In this document: positions 16,573 through 25,334 of the stretch, one piece after another | How the letters are laid out: each line of letters begins with the position of its first letter | Position numbering within the stretch: the first letter of the stretch is position 1 | Source of the DNA: Bacteroidales bacterium | GTDB taxonomy: Bacteria > Bacteroidota > Bacteroidia > Bacteroidales > UBA932 | Assembly: GCA_017617715.1 (NCBI GenBank) | Contig: JAFZVQ010000076.1 | Location: forward strand, 1-48,588 | Direction of reading: 5' to 3' | DNA length: 48,588 nucleotides | Notes under the pieces: generated by a model | Seen by the model: the letters and a program-made list of their open reading frames with translations, nothing else | Databases searched by the model: none | Told to the model about the DNA's origin: nothing | Translations under genes and position numbers: made by a program

Positions 16573-18225
16573 TTACTCGGGTTTGTAGGAATCCTTGAGC
16601 GTGGCAGTGCGGTTGAACACAGGCTTTTCCGGGGTGCTGTCGGCATCCTTGATATAGTAGCCGGTGCGCTCGAACTGCACGGCGATGCCGGATGCGTCAT
16701 CGAGAAGGGCCGGCTCGGCAAAGCCCTTGGCAAGCACGAGCGAGTCGGGGTTCAGGAAGTCCTTATAGTCCTTATCCTCAGGCACCTGGCTCATGTCGGC
16801 CAGAGTGAAGAGACGGTCGTAGTTGCGTATCTCCAGCTCCCTGGCGTGGGCCGTGCTGACCCAGTGGATGGTGCCCTTGACGGAGCGCCACTCCCCTGCT
16901 CCCGGGCGCGTGGAAGGATCGTAGGTGCACTTGAGCTCGACAATGTTGCCGTCGGCATCCTTGACCACCTCCTCGCACTTGACGATATATGTGTATTTCA
17001 GGCGCACCTCACCGCCCGGCTTGAGGCGGAAGAATTTCTTGGGAGCGTCTTCCATGAAGTCGGCGCGCTCTATCAGAAGGTCGCGGCTGAAGGGCACCTT
17101 GCGGGAGGCGCCTTCGGGCTCGGCGGGATTGAGCGGACAGTCGAACCATTCCACCTGCCCTTCCGGGTAGTTGGTGATGGTGAGCTTCACGGGGTCCTGC
17201 ACCACCATGTAGCGGTTGGAGCGGGCATTGAGGTCCTGGCGCACGCACCATTCCAGTAGCTGGATGTCCATCAGCTGGTCGCGTTTGCTGACACCGATCT
17301 TGTCGCAGAACAGTTTCAGGCCCTCGGGAGTGTAGCCGCGCCTGCGCACGCCGCAGAGCGTCGGCATGCGGGGGTCGTCCCAACCGGCCACCAGCCCCTT
17401 CTGCACCAGCTCGAGGAGCTTGCGCTTGCTCATAAGCGTGTAGGTAAGGTTCAGACGGGCGAATTCATACTGATGCGACGGATAGATTCCGAGCGTCTCG
17501 ATGAACCAGTCGTAGAGCGGGCGATGCACGTCGAATTCGAGCGTGCAGATGGAATGGGTGATGTGCTCTATGGAGTCGCACTGGCCGTGGGTGTAGTCGT
17601 ACATCGGATATATGCACCATTTGTCGCCGGTACGGTGGTGATGGGCATGCTTGATGCGGTAGAGTATGGGGTCGCGGAAGAACATGTTGGGGTGCGCCAT
17701 GTCTATCTTGGCACGCAGCACCTTCTCGCCGTCGGCATACTTGCCGTCACGCATTTCGCGGAACAGCCGCAGGTTCTCCTCCACGCTCCGGTTGCGCCAG
17801 GGGCTTTCCACGCCGGGCGTCTCCACCGTGCCGCGGCCTTTGGAAATCTCTTCCTGGGTCTGGTCGTCCACATAGGCGATGCCGCGCTCGATCAGCTGCT
17901 CGGCCCACTCGTAGAGCTGGTCGAAATAGTCGGATGCATAGAGCTCCTTGTCCCATTGGAATCCGAGCCACTTGATGTCCTCCTTGATGGAATCCACATA
18001 CTCGGTGTCTTCCTTGGTGGGGTTGGTGTCGTCGTAGCGGAGATTGGTCTTTCCGCCGTACTTCTGGGCAAGGCCGAAGTTGATGCAAAGGCTCTTGGCG
18101 TGGCCAAGATGGAGGTAGCCGTTGGGTTCCGGCGGGAAGCGGGTAAGTATGCTGTCCACCTTGCCGGACTTGAGGTCGTTCTCGATTATCTCTTCGAGAA
18201 AATTCAGTTTGCGTTCTTTTTCCAT
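16573..18225 (-). CDS. glnS: Glutaminyl-tRNA synthetase
   Basis: 550-residue class I aminoacyl-tRNA synthetase that attaches glutamine to tRNA-Gln. The HIGH motif appears in PPEPNGYLHLGHAKS (HLGH at 39-42) and the KMSKS-type loop as MSKRK (265-269). The Rossmann fold and the two C-terminal anticodon-binding beta-barrel domains are complete, and length is normal for the GlnS type. Glu-tRNA synthetases lack this exact start and the PEPNGYLHLGHAKS spelling. It lies 1 nt after the heavy-metal-binding protein gene and 3 nt before a Wzi-like gene, so an essential translation gene sits in the middle of an envelope gene train. Confidence 0.97.
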   Translation of the reverse strand: MEKERKLNFLEEIIENDLKSGKVDSILTRFPPEPNGYLHLGHAKSLCINFGLAQKYGGKTNLRYDDTNPTKEDTEYVDSIKEDIKWLGFQWDKELYASDYFDQLYEWAEQLIERGIAYVDDQTQEEISKGRGTVETPGVESPWRNRSVEENLRLFREMRDGKYADGEKVLRAKIDMAHPNMFFRDPILYRIKHAHHHRTGDKWCIYPMYDYTHGQCDSIEHITHSICTLEFDVHRPLYDWFIETLGIYPSHQYEFARLNLTYTLMSKRKLLELVQKGLVAGWDDPRMPTLCGVRRRGYTPEGLKLFCDKIGVSKRDQLMDIQLLEWCVRQDLNARSNRYMVVQDPVKLTITNYPEGQVEWFDCPLNPAEPEGASRKVPFSRDLLIERADFMEDAPKKFFRLKPGGEVRLKYTYIVKCEEVVKDADGNIVELKCTYDPSTRPGAGEWRSVKGTIHWVSTAHARELEIRNYDRLFTLADMSQVPEDKDYKDFLNPDSLVLAKGFAEPALLDDASGIAVQFERTGYYIKDADSTPEKPVFNRTATLKDSYKPE

Positions 18226-18226
18226 A

Positions 18227-18484
18227 TTATTTTACTACCTTATAATCAATCACTTTCGCTTCATAGCCAAGTTTATTGATAGCCTTCTTGAGCTTCAGCG
18301 TGTCGGTTTTGGACGGATTGAAGACCACGGTGATGGTCTTGCCGGGCACATCCACCTTCAGGTCTTTGACGCCCTTCTCGAAGGCGATGTTCTCCTGTAC
18401 TTTGATGCCGCATTTGTCGCAGTGGATGGTGCTTGCAAACACCACCTGCACGAGCGAGGCGAGTACGATAATCAGGTGTTTCAT
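18227..18484 (-). CDS. Periplasmic heavy-metal-associated (HMA) domain protein
   Basis: 85 residues: a signal peptide (MKHLIIVLASLVQVVFA) followed by a single HMA fold with the metal-binding CxxC loop IHCDKCG (C22, C25) and the usual KVDVPGKTITVVF strand and KKAINKLGYEAK helix. The domain binds soft metals such as Cu(I) or Zn(II). The open frame reaches 18502, but the ATG at 18484 gives the signal peptide and shares ATGA with the stop of the TonB-dependent receptor gene, so it is chosen. Coupling to the receptor suggests that it accepts metal from it in the periplasm; this is inference. Confidence 0.88.
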   Translation of the reverse strand: MKHLIIVLASLVQVVFASTIHCDKCGIKVQENIAFEKGVKDLKVDVPGKTITVVFNPSKTDTLKLKKAINKLGYEAKVIDYKVVK

Positions 18485-20532
18485 ATCTTTTCTGTTTTCC
18501 AAATTGTCATTCTTATGCCTGCATACACACGGGCGCCCATCAGCGGCCCCCAGATGCAGCTGGCGTCAAATCCGGTCTGCCAGGGATTGGCGCCGCCAAT
18601 TATGGGGTTGGGTTGGGTGTAGTTGGTGAGGTTCTCCCCTCCCAGGTATATGTCGAAGCCCTTGAAACGCCTGGTCACCTGGGCGTAAAGCAAGGGATAA
18701 GGTTTTGTCCAGCCGTCTGCGTACATGGGATCCAGGTCACGCATGAAATCCCACACGCGGCAGGGGCCGCTCATGGACGCGGTGAAGTCGAATATCCACT
18801 TGTTCAGGTTGGTGGCATATTGCAGGTTGAGCACGGCCTTGTAGCGGTCGGTCATGGGTTTGTAGTCGAGGTACTGGTTCCTCAAGGTCTGGCGAGCGTC
18901 GGTAAGGCGGCCGGTAAGAGTAACCGTGAACCCACGGAAAGGCTCTGCGCCGAAATCCACCTGCAGGTTGTTGGTGTACGAATACCCGCCGTTCAGAGAA
19001 CTCAGGGTATAGAAACTGATGTCGTCGTAGTCTGTATAATCCACAAGCATCTGCTCCACGAAACGGGTACCGAAGTAGTCGAAACTGACATAGGTCTTCT
19101 GACTGTCGTCGAAAGGCAGGTACCAGGTGGCGTTGCCGCCGAAGGTCCAACATTTCTCAAGCGGGAAATCCATATAGTTTCCTGTCAGCGTCTTTGTCGT
19201 AGACAAGACACCGATATTGTCTATCAGGGGGATGCTGGTGCGAATACCCTTGCCGCCGTTTGCCCGAAGCACAAGCTGCTCGAAAGGCACCCACTTGAGC
19301 GTCAGGCGAGGAGAGAAATGTGGGATTACGCCATGATACCAATCTGCACGCAGGCTGGCAATGGCCGAAAAGACATCTTCGTAATGGTAGGTAAACTCGC
19401 CGAATGCACCGAAATCGTTGATCCGGCACTCAGTAATATCCTGTTTAGTATAATTCGGGACGATCTTTGTCACGTCCAACGTGTAGAAATCGTATGTATC
19501 GCTCAGGCCTGCAGTAATGTGAAGGTTCTCGCGAGTCTGGTCCTGATAGAGCAGATTCAGGAATGCGGAGTGCTGCCTTGCTGCAAAGGGGCCATTGCCG
19601 AATTTCGAGTCAAGGTCCACCAGGCTGTAGTCCGAAACCACAGCGAAACTGCGGCTGTTGTCTTCATTCAAAGGCACACCTACTTTGACGTAGCCGTCCA
19701 GGCTTTTGTTCACGATGTCCGCATGCCACGGCGAAGAGCCGGAGGCCTTGGAATATACCTGGCCGCCGTTCTTCTGGTCGTAGATGCCACGGACGCCGAA
19801 ACGCACCTGCAGGCCGCTGGGGTCATAGTACAGCCAGCGGTTGGACAAGGCCGCCATGCCGCCGCGCGGGTCGTCCAGGAAGGTGTCGCCGTTGTGGTCC
19901 ATATCCATGAAGTTGCCGTCTGCGTGGGCAAGGATTATGGTGCTCCATTTGCCCATGTCGTCAAGCTGGAGCGCGCTGGCCAGGTTGATGTCGCTCTTCG
20001 TGTCGCTCATCACGGAGGCCTGGATGTACAGCGGGATCTCGTCCGTGGGCTTTCGGTGCTCGAGGTTGATCTGCCCGGTCATGGACTCCACGCCGTTGAT
20101 GACGGAAGTCACGCCTTTGGCCACCTGTATGCTTTCAAGCCACTGCGAGGGGACGTAATTCAGGCCCCAGGGGGCGGAGATGCCGCGCATGACGGGGCGG
20201 TTCTCGTCGAGCATCTGCACGTAGATGCCGCTCTGGCCGAGCAGGCGGATCTGGCGGGCACCGGTCACGGCGTCGCTGTAGCCCACGGTCACGCTGGCGG
20301 AGTTCTCAAAGCTTTCGGCAAGATTGCAGCAGGCCATTTTGCAGAGGCCGGCCGCAGTGATGACTTCCGTGCGGATGTCCTTGCCCTTGGAGAGGAAATT
20401 GCCGTTGCCGCTGGCGGAGAACACGGTGGCGTCGAGCGTGTCTTTACGCTCCCCGTATATGCCCGTAGTGTCCGGCATCTGCGCAAAGCACAATGCCGGG
20501 ACCAGCAACAGCAAAAGCGTCAATCGTTTCAT
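18481..20532 (-). CDS. TonB-dependent outer-membrane receptor, probably for a metal
   Basis: 683-residue receptor: signal peptide MKRLTLLLLLVPALCFAQ, plug domain (about 45-160, with VTGARQIRLLGQSGIYVQM and LESIQVAKGVTSVINGVESMTGQI), then a beta-barrel. It lacks the N-terminal carboxypeptidase-like domain and the SusC features, so it is a small-ligand rather than a glycan receptor. The start of the plug has a cysteine cluster, AGLCKMACCN (C64, C68, C69), which could bind metal. The downstream gene, sharing ATGA, encodes an HMA protein. The combination points to copper or other soft-metal uptake; the metal itself cannot be read from the sequence. It is preceded by yicC with a 4-nt overlap. Confidence 0.9.
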   Translation of the reverse strand: MKRLTLLLLLVPALCFAQMPDTTGIYGERKDTLDATVFSASGNGNFLSKGKDIRTEVITAAGLCKMACCNLAESFENSASVTVGYSDAVTGARQIRLLGQSGIYVQMLDENRPVMRGISAPWGLNYVPSQWLESIQVAKGVTSVINGVESMTGQINLEHRKPTDEIPLYIQASVMSDTKSDINLASALQLDDMGKWSTIILAHADGNFMDMDHNGDTFLDDPRGGMAALSNRWLYYDPSGLQVRFGVRGIYDQKNGGQVYSKASGSSPWHADIVNKSLDGYVKVGVPLNEDNSRSFAVVSDYSLVDLDSKFGNGPFAARQHSAFLNLLYQDQTRENLHITAGLSDTYDFYTLDVTKIVPNYTKQDITECRINDFGAFGEFTYHYEDVFSAIASLRADWYHGVIPHFSPRLTLKWVPFEQLVLRANGGKGIRTSIPLIDNIGVLSTTKTLTGNYMDFPLEKCWTFGGNATWYLPFDDSQKTYVSFDYFGTRFVEQMLVDYTDYDDISFYTLSSLNGGYSYTNNLQVDFGAEPFRGFTVTLTGRLTDARQTLRNQYLDYKPMTDRYKAVLNLQYATNLNKWIFDFTASMSGPCRVWDFMRDLDPMYADGWTKPYPLLYAQVTRRFKGFDIYLGGENLTNYTQPNPIIGGANPWQTGFDASCIWGPLMGARVYAGIRMTIWKTEKI

Positions 20533-21416
20533 AATATGTTGAGGGACTGCTCCCTGATTTTTTCAAGTTCGTCTTTCATGCGCACCACGGCACGCTGGAT
20601 GCCGGCATGGTTTGCCTTGGATCCGGTGGTGTTGATTTCGCGCCCCATCTCCTGGATTATGAATCCAAGTTTCTTGCCAGGATACGGCTCGCCGTCTATG
20701 GTGTCCATGAAATACTTGCAGTGCTGGCGGAGGCGCACCTTCTCTTCGTTGATATCGAGCTTCTCAAGATAAAACACCATTTCCTGCTCGAAACGCTCTG
20801 CGTCGCACTTCACGCGGAGTTCTTCAATAGCTTTTGCCAGTTTGGCGCGCAATGATGCGATGCGCTCAGCCTCAAATCCTTCAACCTCATTCTCAAGGTC
20901 CAGGATGCCTCCTACGCGGGAGGTCACGTCCTTGTAGAGGGCTTCCCCCTCGCGTGCCCTGTAGTCGCACAGGGCATCAAGAGCCTTGTCTATGGCCGCA
21001 TCCACGAGCGGCCAGTTGTTATCATCAATCACAGACTGTCTTCCGGCTCCGACCACATCCGGCAGGCGCAGGAGCGTGGACAGGATGTAGTTGGAATCGG
21101 ATTCCCGGGGATCGGGCGCCCCGATCTCGGAGGCCAGGGCGCCGATCTGCCGGTAATAATCCAGTGCGAGGGGCCGGTTGATGGCAGCTGCAGTTGCAGC
21201 GGCGTTGGGCTCCCACGTGAGGAACAAATCTATGGTTCCGCGCTGCAGCCTTTCAGCCAGCTTCCTGCGGAGCGGCATTTCCTTGTCTTTCGGGAGCAAC
21301 GAAGTCTTGAGGCTGATTTCGGCATTCTTGCCGTTGACGGAACGGATCTCGACCGTCAGTTTTCCTCCTTCGAGCAAGACCTCCGCCTTGCCATAACCGG
21401 TCATCGACTGAATCAT
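20529..21416 (-). CDS. yicC: YicC-family endoribonuclease-like protein
   Basis: 295-residue protein starting MIQSMTGYGKAEV, the canonical opening of the YicC/YloC family, with the N-terminal domain through residue 150 and the C-terminal DUF1732 domain. The latter ends GFIIQEMGREINTTGSKANHAGIQRAVVRMKDELEKIREQSLNIL, and family members end similarly. Members are endoribonucleases in Escherichia coli and Bacillus. The frame is open to a TTG at 21422, but the ATG at 21416 gives the family start and lies 2 nt after the upstream stop. The stop overlaps the TonB receptor start by 4 nt. Confidence 0.93.
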   Translation of the reverse strand: MIQSMTGYGKAEVLLEGGKLTVEIRSVNGKNAEISLKTSLLPKDKEMPLRRKLAERLQRGTIDLFLTWEPNAAATAAAINRPLALDYYRQIGALASEIGAPDPRESDSNYILSTLLRLPDVVGAGRQSVIDDNNWPLVDAAIDKALDALCDYRAREGEALYKDVTSRVGGILDLENEVEGFEAERIASLRAKLAKAIEELRVKCDAERFEQEMVFYLEKLDINEEKVRLRQHCKYFMDTIDGEPYPGKKLGFIIQEMGREINTTGSKANHAGIQRAVVRMKDELEKIREQSLNIL

Positions 21417-21418
21417 GT

Positions 21419-22231
21419 TCAATAGAGTTTAATCATTCCCATTTCCAGGCCCCAGCAACCGTCGGTGATGATGGGGACAGGCTTGGCGTCGAGATCGTCC
21501 ACGTAGATGAAATCATCGACGAAAGTATGCGAGTGGCCGCTGACAAAAAGGTCCACGCCTTTGACCTTGGCCGCGAGGGTCTGGTCGTCCGGCATCTCCT
21601 CGTTGTCGCCCACATATCCGTAGTGGGACAGGACGATCACCATGTCGCACTTCTCTTCCTCGCGCAGGTATTTCGCCCACTTGTTGGTCACTTCGGCCGG
21701 ATCCAGCTGAGGGATACGGGAAGCGGTGGTCTTGGAGACGCAAGTAGAAATGTCCGCCTCCAGGCCGATGATGCCTATCTTCATGCCGCCCTTGTTCACT
21801 ATGGTGTAGGGCTTCACGTACTGGCCGAGTTCGAAGGCACTGAGGTCGAGGTTGGCACACACGACCGGGCAGGTGACGTCGCGGAGACGTTCGGTCAGGT
21901 CTTCGATGCCGTCGTCGAACTCATGGTTGCCGAGGGCGACTGCATCATAGCGCATGAGATTGAGCATTTTAGCCTCAAGACGGCCGTGCAGCTGGGAGTA
22001 GTAGGACGTACCCTGGTCGAAGTCGCCGGCATGGAGCAGGAGCACCTTGCCCTCGCCGTCGGCTTTGCGCACGGAATCTACAAGCGCGGCCCTTTCGATT
22101 ATGCCGCCCTTGCCGTCGCGAAGGGGATCCATGTGGGAATGGGTGTCGTTGGTGTGGAGAATCACGAGTTTAGGGCCGCAGGCGCAAAGGGCCGCAGCAA
22201 CCGCAATGACAGTAATAATTCGTTTCATCAT
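21419..22231 (-). CDS. 5'-nucleotidase-type metallophosphatase, catalytic half, lipoprotein
   Basis: 270 residues. A lipoprotein signal (VAAALCACG, probable acylated C18) is followed by the calcineurin-like metallophosphoesterase domain of the UshA/5'-nucleotidase family: ILHTNDTHSH, HAGDFDQGTSYY, GNHEFDDG, LSHYG and VSGHSHTF. These supply the two-metal site. The protein ends directly after the catalytic domain, without the substrate-binding C-terminal domain of normal 5'-nucleotidases (about 500-550 residues). That domain is encoded by the gene immediately upstream in the operon, with which it shares ATGA. The two probably associate in the periplasm or at a membrane to hydrolyse nucleotides. 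Confidence 0.92.
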   Translation of the reverse strand: MMKRIITVIAVAAALCACGPKLVILHTNDTHSHMDPLRDGKGGIIERAALVDSVRKADGEGKVLLLHAGDFDQGTSYYSQLHGRLEAKMLNLMRYDAVALGNHEFDDGIEDLTERLRDVTCPVVCANLDLSAFELGQYVKPYTIVNKGGMKIGIIGLEADISTCVSKTTASRIPQLDPAEVTNKWAKYLREEEKCDMVIVLSHYGYVGDNEEMPDDQTLAAKVKGVDLFVSGHSHTFVDDFIYVDDLDAKPVPIITDGCWGLEMGMIKLY

Positions 22232-23052
22232 TTCACTACGACCCTCCCGTCGGTCTGATATTCAATTGCCTTGCCGTCTGCGGTGAGCTGGCGGACATAC
22301 TTTTCTATGGCGCTGCCTATAATCACGTCGCTAATGATAAGCTTGGTGGCGCCACGTGCCACGCTGATGTTGTCGCCGCCGTCAAGCAGGAAGTCGACCG
22401 TGGCGACGTTGTATTTCTTCTTGGGATCGACCGGCTTGCCGTCTATTTCAAGGCTTTCGACCTTCTTGTCGGCAATGACCATCTTCACGCCGCTGAGGCA
22501 CTGGGGGCCGTACAGGGCCACGTCATCCATGAGGCGGAGCAGTTCCTTGCCGGGAAGCTCCACGAAGCAGATCTTGTTCTTGAAGGGGAACATGGAGCGG
22601 ATGTCGTCCAGCAGCACGTCTCCTTCAGGCATATCCACGCGGATGCCGCCGAAATTGACTATGCCCACGTCCATCTTGCGCTTGAAAATCTTTTCGGCTT
22701 CGCTGCGGAGGAAATCCACCACGAAATTGCTGAGTTCGGACTCGGGGGCTTCGGCAGTCATGGCACGGGTGGAGAAAGCAATCACTTCCTTCACTTCAGC
22801 CATGGCAGGCTGGGCCTCCAGCAGAAGGGCGGCGACCTTGGGGGTGGCACCGTCGGTGAACACTTTGCCGTTGGGAGCGGTGTAGGCCCCGGTAAGGGTG
22901 TCCACTACGCCGATGGCCTCGGGGACATTGTCGGCCGTGGGGGCAGACACGCCTGTGCGATGGCCGTCGACGGGGAGTTTCTCCCACACCATTCCGGTCT
23001 TGCAGCCCGCAAAGGCCGCAAGCAGGAGCATCATTAAGAGGATTTTTTTCAT
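22228..23052 (-). CDS. 5'-nucleotidase C-terminal domain protein, lipoprotein
   Basis: 274 residues. Lipoprotein signal MKKILLMMLLLAAFAGCKTG (C17), then a 5'-nucleotidase C-terminal domain, which in the full-length enzyme binds the nucleoside. Family features include ELSNFVVDFLRSEAE, VDVGIVNFGGIRVDMPEGDV, the FPFKNKICFVELPGKELL block and NVATVDFLLDGGD. No metallophosphatase domain is present; that half is encoded by the next gene, sharing ATGA. The open frame reaches 23079, but the ATG at 23052 gives the lipoprotein signal and follows the permease stop by 2 nt. On its own it should lack catalytic activity. Confidence 0.91.
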   Translation of the reverse strand: MKKILLMMLLLAAFAGCKTGMVWEKLPVDGHRTGVSAPTADNVPEAIGVVDTLTGAYTAPNGKVFTDGATPKVAALLLEAQPAMAEVKEVIAFSTRAMTAEAPESELSNFVVDFLRSEAEKIFKRKMDVGIVNFGGIRVDMPEGDVLLDDIRSMFPFKNKICFVELPGKELLRLMDDVALYGPQCLSGVKMVIADKKVESLEIDGKPVDPKKKYNVATVDFLLDGGDNISVARGATKLIISDVIIGSAIEKYVRQLTADGKAIEYQTDGRVVVK

Positions 23053-23054
23053 AA

Positions 23055-24428
23055 TTATTTTTGTTTGAACCATTTCCAAAGGTCTTTCCAGGTGGATTTC
23101 TTGCCGAACATAAGGATTCCGACCTTATAAATCTTGGCGGAAGCCCACGCACAGACAGCCACAGTAGCGATCAGCACGGCTATCGACACGACTATTTCCC
23201 AGACAGGCACCCCGAACGGCAGGCGCGCCAGCATCACGATCGGAGAAGTGAACGGAATCATGGATCCCCAGAACACCAGGGCGCTGTCGGGGGCCTTGAA
23301 GGCATAGATGGCGATGAAGAAGCCAAGCAGCAGAGGCACCGTGAGCGGTATCTGCAGCTGCTGGGTGTCTCCCTCGCTCTCACCTGCCGAGCCGATAGCA
23401 GCGAACATGGATGCGTAGAGCATATACCCGAACACGAAGAAAAGCACGAAGCAGATGAGAATCTCACCGAAAGGCAGGTTGCCTATGGTGGACATGATGG
23501 TGCCGATCGAGCCAAGGTCTTCAGGGGTCTCAGGATGCACTCCGATAGACATTCCGGAAAGCTGGTCGGCGCTTATGCCGCTCACGCTCTCTGCAACCTC
23601 GGTGGGGGTCATGTCGCCGAACAGGCTCTGCCCGGACACGGCGCCCACCACGCCCACGATTGCGAGCGTGAGCACAATCCAGAGGAAGAACTGGGTGAGG
23701 GCCACCAGCGCCACACCGATTATCTTGCCGAACATAAGCTCAGTGGCTTTGACGGAGCTCACCAGCACCTCCACCACGCGGCTGGCCTTTTCTTCGATAA
23801 CGGAAGACATGACCATGCCGCCGAAGAGGGCTATGAACATGTAAATGATCATGCCGAGCAGCATGGACACCATCATGTAGACGCCGGACTCGGAGACTTT
23901 TTCCTTCCCCTCTTCGTCGAGGGTGTAGGAATGCAGCTTCACGTTGGCCTTCACGTCCTTCATGATTTCCTTCAGGTTGTCAATGCCGGACTGTTCGATC
24001 CTCCAGGACTCCACGGCGGAATTGATCTTGCCGTTGATGTTCTCACTGAGGTCCATGCCCATGGGCTTGACGGAATAGACGTCGGCATTGACGCTGCGGC
24101 CGCTTTCGTCGATCTCGGAAATGAGCAGCAGGGCGTCGTAGCCGAGCTCCTTGAGCTTGAGCTTGACTTCCTCGGGGCTTTCGCCGGATTCGAGGATTGT
24201 GTAGGTGGCTGTCTCTCCGCTTTCCAGGGTCGGAGCCACTATGCCGGAACGGTCGATGACGGCGATGTTCTTGGAACTCTCCTTGGTCCCAAGCATTATG
24301 ACGGTCGGGAGTATGCAGAGGGCGGCGAAGAGCACGGGCACCAGGAAAGTGGTGATGAGGAAGCTCTTCTTCTTGACCTTGTTGAGGTACTCCCTGCTGA
24401 TTATTATGCCTGTAGTATGCAGATTCAT
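23055..24428 (-). CDS. ABC-2 type permease (NatB-like)
   Basis: 457-residue inner-membrane protein. One N-terminal transmembrane helix (about residues 20-42) is followed by an extracytoplasmic domain of about 130 residues and then about five helices in the C-terminal half (from about 180). This is the layout of NatB/ABC-2 exporter permeases. The motifs FGGMVMSSVIEEKASRVVEVLVSSVKATELMFGKIIG are typical of the family. It pairs with the ATPase encoded immediately upstream, with which it shares ATGA. NatAB-type systems export sodium or small toxic compounds; the substrate here is not visible. Confidence 0.91.
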   Translation of the reverse strand: MNLHTTGIIISREYLNKVKKKSFLITTFLVPVLFAALCILPTVIMLGTKESSKNIAVIDRSGIVAPTLESGETATYTILESGESPEEVKLKLKELGYDALLLISEIDESGRSVNADVYSVKPMGMDLSENINGKINSAVESWRIEQSGIDNLKEIMKDVKANVKLHSYTLDEEGKEKVSESGVYMMVSMLLGMIIYMFIALFGGMVMSSVIEEKASRVVEVLVSSVKATELMFGKIIGVALVALTQFFLWIVLTLAIVGVVGAVSGQSLFGDMTPTEVAESVSGISADQLSGMSIGVHPETPEDLGSIGTIMSTIGNLPFGEILICFVLFFVFGYMLYASMFAAIGSAGESEGDTQQLQIPLTVPLLLGFFIAIYAFKAPDSALVFWGSMIPFTSPIVMLARLPFGVPVWEIVVSIAVLIATVAVCAWASAKIYKVGILMFGKKSTWKDLWKWFKQK

Positions 24429-25279
24429 TGCTCTTGGGTGACTAGTTTGATGAAAATATCGTTCATACGGGGCATCAGTTCCTTGTAGGAGTTGATGGTG
24501 ACGCCCTTTTCCAGGTAGGTCTGGAGAGTGGATGCGCCGTCGGTCTCGCGGGGAAGCACCTCGGTGTGGCGGCCGTCGGCGTCGGTGTAGACAAGCTCGA
24601 CGTTGTTGTTGCCATGGTCGCGGCGGATCTGCTCCACGCCTCCGGTGATCACGAGGCGGGCCTTGTTGATCAGGGCGATGTTGTCACAGAGCTCCTCGAC
24701 GGATTCCATGTTGTGGGTGGAAAGGATCACGGTCGCGCCCTGCTCCTTCAGTCGGAGGATTTCCTGGCGGATTATTTCCGCGTTGACCGGGTCGAAGCCG
24801 GAGAAAGGCTCGTCCAGGATCATCAGGGACGGGTTATGGACCACCGTGGTGATGAACTGGAGCTTCTGGGCCATGCCCTTGGAGAGCTCTTCCACCTTCT
24901 TGTCCCACCAGTCCTGGATTTCGAAACGGACGAACCAGTCTTTCAGGGCCCTGCGGGCGTCGGCGGCGGTCATGCCCTTGAGGCGGGCAAGATACATCGC
25001 CTGGTCGCCTACCTTCATTTTACGGTAGAGGCCGCGCTCTTCGGGCATGTAGCCTATCTTTTCCACATCCCTCTGGGTGATGGGGCGGCCGTTGAACAGC
25101 ACCTCGCCGGAATTAGGTATGGTGATCCTGTTGATGATGCGGATCAGTGTCGTCTTGCCCGCGCCGTTGGGCCCGAGAAGACCGAAAATCCGCCCTTCGG
25201 GGATTTCGAGGCTCACATGGTCGAGAGCCACCTTCTCGCCGAAGCTTTTGCAGACTTCCTTACATTCGATAATTGCCAT
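24425..25279 (-). CDS. ABC transporter ATPase (NatA-like)
   Basis: 284-residue ABC ATPase: Walker A GPNGAGKTT (36-44), Q-loop region in GYMPEERGLYRKM, signature LSKGMAQKL, Walker B LMILDEPFSG and H-loop STHNMESVEEL. The LSKGMAQKLQF form of the signature and the PEERGLY motif fit the NatA/drug and Na+ exporter branch. It energises the permease encoded by the next gene. The frame is open to 25306, but the ATG at 25279 matches family starts (MAIIECKEVCKSFG) and lies about 20 nt after the transcription start predicted from the -7 box at 25311-25304. It is the first gene of the 16-gene train. Confidence 0.94.
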   Translation of the reverse strand: MAIIECKEVCKSFGEKVALDHVSLEIPEGRIFGLLGPNGAGKTTLIRIINRITIPNSGEVLFNGRPITQRDVEKIGYMPEERGLYRKMKVGDQAMYLARLKGMTAADARRALKDWFVRFEIQDWWDKKVEELSKGMAQKLQFITTVVHNPSLMILDEPFSGFDPVNAEIIRQEILRLKEQGATVILSTHNMESVEELCDNIALINKARLVITGGVEQIRRDHGNNNVELVYTDADGRHTEVLPRETDGASTLQTYLEKGVTINSYKELMPRMNDIFIKLVTQEQ

Positions 25280-25303
25280 TTTGCTAATTGTTCTTTTAAT
25301 CTT

Positions 25304-25311
25304 CAAATATA
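25304..25311 (-). promoter_or_regulatory. -7 box of the natA-led gene train (TATATTTG)
   Basis: Exact TAnnTTTG on the minus strand. No clear -33 TTTG at standard spacing. This is the only promoter-like box seen in front of the 19.8-kb, sixteen-gene train. Confidence 0.65.
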
Positions 25312-25334
25312 CTATTTTTTTGTCGGATAATCGT

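Noticed and set aside
18613-20772. A 719-codon open frame antisense to the TonB receptor and yicC
   Set aside because: Same explanation as other long antisense frames: high GC, biased third positions and a composition unlike any protein family. The sense strand has clear motifs.
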